Assembly (NCBI GenBank): GCA_035652315.1
Contig: DASREA010000038.1
Span: forward strand, 1-9,487
Reading direction: 5' to 3'
From: CANKHA01 sp035652315
GTDB lineage: Bacteria > Pseudomonadota > Alphaproteobacteria > Rhizobiales > Xanthobacteraceae
Length of the DNA stretch: 9,487 nt
The translations under genes and the position numbers were made by a program. Below the pieces are notes generated by a model. The model was not told the origin of the DNA. It did not search any database and saw only the letters and a program-made list of their open reading frames with translations. Shown here piece after piece: positions 5,921-9,487 of the stretch. How positions within the stretch are numbered: position 1 is the first letter of the stretch; the number at the start of each line of letters is the position of its first letter.

Positions 5921-7165
5921 ATGACGAGCACAAATACTGTCCGAGCCGCCTCGCCCGCCGCTGCCGCGAAGGCGGCACCCGTTCTTCGTCGAAACGGCGC
6001 CTTTGCCCGCATCGACATCTTCGATGATATCGCGGCCGTCGAGGGCATCTGGCGACGACTGGAGCGCGAGGGCGCGCTCGCCACGCCTTATCAAAGCTTC
6101 GATCTCATGTCGTCCTGGTATCGCCATGTCGGAACCCGTGAAGCGGTGCAGCCCCGTATCGTCGCCGGCTTTGACGCCGCGGGACGGCCGGCTTGCCTCT
6201 TGCCCTTCGGGCGTAGCCGCCTCGGCCCGCTCGGCATCATCGGCTTTCTCGGCGGCAAGCATGCCAATTTCAATTTTGGCCTGTGGCGGCGCGATCTGGT
6301 CGCGGCGCTGAGCGCGTCCGATGTGCAGGACATTTTCCGCCGCATCGCCGCGGCCGGCGGCGGCGACGTCTGCAATTTGCTGCGGCAGCCGCGATCCTGG
6401 GAGGGCATCGGCAATCCGCTCGCACTCCTGCCGCATCAGCCTTCGCCGAGCGGCAGCATGCGCCTCGAACTGAGCCGGCCGGGCGACGCCTTGGTCAAAT
6501 CGGCACTGAGTTCGGCGATGCGCGGCCGGTTGCGCACCAAGGAGCGCCGGCTGCGGCAATTGGACGGCTATCGCTATTTTCGCGCGACGTCAGCCGCCGA
6601 GGTTGACCGCCTGCTCGACGTGTTTTTTCCGCTGAAGGCCGCGCACATGGCGGCGATGGGCTTGTCGAATATTTTTGCCGAGCCCGGCCAGGAAAATTTC
6701 CTGCGCGAATGCTGCCATCACGGGATCGCCGATGGAAAGCCGCTGATCGAGCTGCATGCGCTGGAAACAGCAAACGAACTGCTCGCCGTTTTTGCCGGGA
6801 TTACCGACCGCCGGCGCTTCTCCGGCATGTTCAACACCTACACGCGCAGCGACAATGCGCGGCAGAGCCCGGGGCTGATCCTGCTCACGCATATCGTCGC
6901 CAATCTGGCGGACCGCGGATTTCGGAGCTTCGATCTCGGCGTCGGCGAGGCGCATTACAAGACTTTCTTCTGCAAGGAGCCGGAACCGCTTTTCGACAGC
7001 TTCCTGCCGCTGACGCCGCTTGGGCGCCTCGCCGCCATCGCCACGCGCGAAGGCAGCCGCCTCAAACGGCAGGTGAAGCAAAGCCAGGCACTCTGGTCGT
7101 TGGTTCAGTTGATGCGGCGCAGCTTCCGCGGCGCGGCTCCCGCAAAATCCGGCGGCGAGAGCTAG
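5921..7165 (+). CDS. CelD/FemAB-like GNAT acetyltransferase (polysaccharide biosynthesis)
   Basis: 414-residue protein of the CelD/BcsL type, with a GNAT (Acetyltransf_6) fold in its second half. Typical elements are ATPYQSFDLMSSWYRHV (54-70), the LLPFGRSRLGPLGIIGFLGG strand/loop (93-112), the basic helix LRTKERRLRQL (204-214), then ELLAVFAGITDRRRFSGMFN (286-305), the acyl-donor region and the signature FDLGVGEAHYKTFFCKEPEPLFD (337-359). Relatives are thought to acylate sugars or lipid intermediates in cellulose or exopolysaccharide synthesis. Substrate and donor are unknown here. No signal peptide or membrane helix is evident, so it is probably cytoplasmic. The frame extends upstream to a TTG at 5738, but those 61 residues do not resemble the family. 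ATG 5921 is preferred, with only a weak GAG before it. Its TAG stop overlaps the Wzc-like stop by four bases. Confidence 0.85.
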   Translation: MTSTNTVRAASPAAAAKAAPVLRRNGAFARIDIFDDIAAVEGIWRRLEREGALATPYQSFDLMSSWYRHVGTREAVQPRIVAGFDAAGRPACLLPFGRSRLGPLGIIGFLGGKHANFNFGLWRRDLVAALSASDVQDIFRRIAAAGGGDVCNLLRQPRSWEGIGNPLALLPHQPSPSGSMRLELSRPGDALVKSALSSAMRGRLRTKERRLRQLDGYRYFRATSAAEVDRLLDVFFPLKAAHMAAMGLSNIFAEPGQENFLRECCHHGIADGKPLIELHALETANELLAVFAGITDRRRFSGMFNTYTRSDNARQSPGLILLTHIVANLADRGFRSFDLGVGEAHYKTFFCKEPEPLFDSFLPLTPLGRLAAIATREGSRLKRQVKQSQALWSLVQLMRRSFRGAAPAKSGGES

Positions 7166-7171
7166 GCCGCC
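7151..7171. other. Convergent stop overlap (CTAG) in a 6-bp GC hairpin
   Basis: GGCGGC (7151-7156) and GCCGCC (7166-7171) form a perfect 6-bp stem. Its 9-base loop contains CTAG (7162-7165), which gives TAG stops to the CelD-like gene on plus and the Wzc-like gene on minus. It is symmetric, so it would fold in both transcripts. There is no T-run. Confidence 0.5.
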
Positions 7172-9255
7172 ATCGCGTCGCGCGGCTGGCCGAGCAGCAG
7201 CGCGACCTGCGTATATCCGGCGGCCAGCAATTTCTGGCGCGCCGCGGCGGTCTCCGGATTGCTGACATTGGTGGCCACCAGCAAGGCCCGCGGCGCAAGC
7301 TGCGCCAGCCGCTCGATTGCGGCATCGGGCAAGGCTCCGGCATCGACCACGACATGATCATAGGCGTGCGCCAGGGCGTCGAGCGTGGCGCCGAGCCGCT
7401 GCGAGACGATGATGGCCGGTCCGTCGGAGCCGGCCTCGCCCACCGCCACCAGATGCAACCGCGAGAAGCGGTCGCGGGTGATGATGTCGCCGAAGGACGC
7501 TTGGCCGCGGACCAGTTCGGCGATGCCCGGCGCCTGCGGGTCGGTGGAAATGACCGAAACATTCGGCGCCCGCAGCGCGAGATCGACCAGCACCGTGCGG
7601 CTGCTCTTGGCCAGGGCGCGGGCCAGGCTGATGGCGGTATGCGTGGTCCCGACATTGCGCGCAGCGCCGATGATCGTGATGCGGCGGCCACCCTCCCCGG
7701 CGCCGCGCAGCTCGCGCGCGATGGCTTCGACCGTGGTCGCCGGCGGCGGCGCCGCAGCGGGTGGGGCTGGCACGGTGAATTGCGGCTCGCGCCGCCAGTT
7801 GAACACGCGGGTAGCGCTGCGCAGGGAATCGAGGAATGGCGATCTCCGTTCCGGCACGGCGACGACGTAGGCGGGGCCGGCCAGCAATTCGCCGGTAGCG
7901 ACCCAGCCCGCGCAGATCACCAGCGTCGCTAGAACCGCCAGCAGGATGATCGGCAGCTTCTTCGGAAAATCCGGCATGTTGCTGACCAGAGCGCGGGAGA
8001 TGATGCGTGCGTCCGCCGGCGCCGCCTGCAGGTTATCCCGCGCGGTCGCCTCGCGGTATTTCGCCAGATAGGATTCGAGCAGATCGCGCTCGGCCTTGGC
8101 TTCGCGTTCGAGGGCACGCAACTGCACATCGGATTCATTGCTGGTCGCCGCCTGGCTCTTCAGATGCTCGAGGCTGGCGTTCAACGAATTGACGCGCGCG
8201 TCGGCAAGGCGCGCGTTGCTCTCAAGCGAATGCACGATACGCTCGGCCTCGAGCTTGATCTGAGAATCCAGTTCGTTGATCTGCGCTCGCAATTCCTTGA
8301 TGCGCGGATGAAACTCTAGGAGCGTCGCCGACTGCTCGGAAAGCTGCGCTTTCAGCGTCGCCCGCTGCTCCATCAGCCGCCGGATGAGATCGGAATTGAG
8401 AACCTCCGCGGCCTCCAGCGGCTTGCCGGCATTGAGCATGTCGCGGATGACCCGCGCCTTGGATTCGGCGGCGGCCTTTTGCCCGCGGGCGGCAGCGATT
8501 TGCGTATTCACATCGCTCAATTGCTGGTTGGCGAGAAGCGTATCGTTGGCCCCCACGAAGAGATTGGATTTCGAGCGGAAGTCCTCCACCTTAGCTTCGG
8601 CGTCCGCAACTTTCTTGCGCATGTTTTCGATTTCGCCAGAGAGCCATTCGCTGGCGCTGCGCGCCTGCTCCTGCTTGGCGGCGCGCTGCATTTCCAGATA
8701 ACCGTCGGCAATGGCATTTGCGACGCGGGCGGCTAGGTCCGGATCGCTGGAGGCGAAGGACACCGAGATGACGCGCGACTTGTCGACCACGGAAACGTTC
8801 AGTTTCGCGTAATAGGCCTGCAGCACGCGTTCCTCGGGCGTCATGCGCAGAGGATCGCGAGCGAAGCCGAACAGGGCGAGCAATACCTTGGGTAGAGACA
8901 CGCCGCTGAGCACGGGGTCAAATTCCGCGCGCTCACCGAGTTTGAGCTGTTGAATGACGCGACGCGCCAGATCGCGGGACAGAATGACCTGGACCTGGCT
9001 GGCGACCGCTTCTTCGTCCACCACCGTATTGTCGACGGTGCGGTCCGCTTCGGGACGCAGATAGACGTTGCCGTGGCTCTCGATCAGAATCCGCGCTTCC
9101 GAACGATACTGCGGCGTGATCAGATTGACCGCAACGAAGGTCAGCAGCCCGACGATTAGAGTGGGAATGACAATCTGCCAGCGCCGACGCCAGATGCCGC
9201 GGCCAAGTGCCCGCAACTCCAGATCGTCTACCGTGCGTCCGTTACTCAAGGACAT
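7162..9255 (-). CDS. Wzc-like polysaccharide co-polymerase with degenerate BY-kinase domain
   Basis: 697-residue inner-membrane protein that should control chain length and export of a surface polysaccharide. Domain order is a short cytoplasmic N-terminus, TM1 (about 27-46), a Wzz-type periplasmic domain, a long coiled coil (about 190-410, with EFHPRIKELRAQINEL at 314-329 and the GNVR-like LEREAKAERDLLESYLAKY), TM2 (about 433-453), a Pro/Ala linker (about 496-506), and a C-terminal P-loop-type domain. In that domain the Walker A position reads GAARNVGTTHT (530-540) with Thr537 where Lys is required. Walker A' reads VLVDLALRAP with Ala560 for the second Asp. Walker B VVVDAG (Asp638) is kept. 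The C-terminus has no tyrosine cluster. Autokinase activity is therefore unlikely. The start is ATG 9255, chosen for its GGA at seven bases; ATG 9267 (four residues longer) is possible. It is convergent with the CelD-like gene and divergent from a lipoprotein gene. Confidence 0.88.
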   Translation of the reverse strand: MSLSNGRTVDDLELRALGRGIWRRRWQIVIPTLIVGLLTFVAVNLITPQYRSEARILIESHGNVYLRPEADRTVDNTVVDEEAVASQVQVILSRDLARRVIQQLKLGERAEFDPVLSGVSLPKVLLALFGFARDPLRMTPEERVLQAYYAKLNVSVVDKSRVISVSFASSDPDLAARVANAIADGYLEMQRAAKQEQARSASEWLSGEIENMRKKVADAEAKVEDFRSKSNLFVGANDTLLANQQLSDVNTQIAAARGQKAAAESKARVIRDMLNAGKPLEAAEVLNSDLIRRLMEQRATLKAQLSEQSATLLEFHPRIKELRAQINELDSQIKLEAERIVHSLESNARLADARVNSLNASLEHLKSQAATSNESDVQLRALEREAKAERDLLESYLAKYREATARDNLQAAPADARIISRALVSNMPDFPKKLPIILLAVLATLVICAGWVATGELLAGPAYVVAVPERRSPFLDSLRSATRVFNWRREPQFTVPAPPAAAPPPATTVEAIARELRGAGEGGRRITIIGAARNVGTTHTAISLARALAKSSRTVLVDLALRAPNVSVISTDPQAPGIAELVRGQASFGDIITRDRFSRLHLVAVGEAGSDGPAIIVSQRLGATLDALAHAYDHVVVDAGALPDAAIERLAQLAPRALLVATNVSNPETAAARQKLLAAGYTQVALLLGQPRDAMAA

Positions 9256-9360
9256 GCGCGAATCCATTACGCCAGCCGTAGCGACGATGCGCGGGTTATG
9301 GTTGCTGCTGCGTTAATTTTTGCCGCGGCGCGAAGGCGGTTCTTTACCTGGTGAGGAATT

Positions 9361-9367
9361 GTTAACC
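9361..9367. promoter_or_regulatory. GTTAACC motif (CtrA-like half-site)
   Basis: GTTAACC at 9361-9367, followed by ATG, resembles half of the alphaproteobacterial CtrA recognition sequence TTAA-N7-TTAA. The second TTAA is missing at the right spacing (AGGC instead). It lies between the two divergent genes. Confidence 0.15.
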
Positions 9368-9382
9368 ATGTAAGGCGCTAAT

Positions 9383-9407
9383 CGGGCTCACCTCTTTGGG
9401 GAGCCCG
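9383..9407 (+). promoter_or_regulatory. Strong leader hairpin just before the lipoprotein start
   Basis: CGGGCTC (9383-9389) pairs perfectly with GAGCCCG (9401-9407). Inside, after one A/G mismatch, CC (9391-9392) pairs with GG (9398-9399), leaving a TCTTT loop. The last base of the stem, G9407, is the first base of GGA (9407-9409), the only ribosome-site candidate for the ATG at 9418. The hairpin could thus limit ribosome access. There is no T-run after it, so a terminator is unlikely. Confidence 0.5.
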
Positions 9408-9417
9408 GATTCGCCGC

Positions 9418-9487
9418 ATGCGGACAGGCCGCCTTCTGCCGCTGCTTTTGGCTGCGCTTTTGGCCGCCGGCTGCGCCCGGCACAGCG
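9418..9487 (+). CDS. Lipoprotein, 5' end only; possibly a Wza-type polysaccharide export protein
   Basis: The first 23 codons are visible before the right edge. They read MRTGRLLPLLLAALLAAGC followed by ARHS: a positively charged start, a Leu/Ala-rich core and a lipobox-like AAGC with Cys19 as the probable lipidated residue. This is a clear type II signal peptide. The family cannot be told from so little sequence. Wza-type outer-membrane polysaccharide export proteins are lipoproteins often encoded beside Wzc-like proteins, so that is the best guess from context. GGA at 9407-9409, eight bases upstream, is the likely ribosome site. Confidence 0.65.
   Translation, partial: MRTGRLLPLLLAALLAAGCARHS

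Noticed and set aside
6709..7932. Plus-strand open frame (407 codons) across the CelD-like/Wzc-like junction
   Set aside because: It overlaps two convincing genes in other frames. Its composition is that of a shadow frame, with no domain signature.
1..9487. Mobile elements, CRISPR arrays, tRNA or rRNA genes, toxin-antitoxin or phage-defence modules
   Set aside because: No terminal inverted repeats with a transposase, no regularly spaced repeats, no tRNA-like fold and no recognisable defence domains were seen on either strand.

Overview
The window looks like chromosomal DNA of a GC-rich alphaproteobacterium of the order Hyphomicrobiales (Rhizobiales), probably near the Bradyrhizobium/Xanthobacteraceae group. 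The signs are a DUF3175 protein, a DUF2842 protein, an alphaproteobacterial-type heme A synthase, and a surface-polysaccharide set with a CelD-like acetyltransferase and a Wzc-like co-polymerase. This placement rests on remembered family distributions, not on a search. I see no tRNA, rRNA, CRISPR array, insertion sequence or phage gene.

Layout from left to right: a truncated DUF3175 gene (minus, runs off the left edge); an apparent plus-strand operon of an ECHDC3-like crotonase-fold protein and a small CoA-binding Rossmann protein, followed after 83 bp by a PLP enzyme of the O-acetylhomoserine sulfhydrylase family (metY type); ctaA (minus); a small DUF2842 membrane protein (plus); a polysaccharide deacetylase (minus); a CelD/FemAB-like GNAT acetyltransferase (plus); a Wzc-like chain-length/BY-kinase-type protein (minus); and the first 70 bases of a lipoprotein gene (plus), which context suggests may be a Wza-type export protein.

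Functionally the left half is housekeeping metabolism: a CoA-related pair, methionine/homocysteine synthesis, and heme A for aa3-type terminal oxidases. The right half, from about 4630 onward, looks like the edge of an extracellular polysaccharide locus. It holds modification (deacetylase, acyltransferase), chain-length/export control (Wzc-like) and probably outer-membrane export (lipoprotein).

The most unusual structural feature is gene order. From metY onward the genes alternate strand one by one, giving three tail-to-tail pairs. In each pair the two stop codons overlap (4, 8 and 4 nt) inside a short symmetric DNA element: CTAG within a hairpin loop twice, and a 14-bp perfect palindrome once. 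Two proteins also lack hallmark residues of their families. The crotonase-fold protein lacks both catalytic glutamates. The Wzc-like protein lacks the Walker A lysine, the second Asp of Walker A' and a C-terminal tyrosine cluster. No clearly new defence or mobile system is visible.
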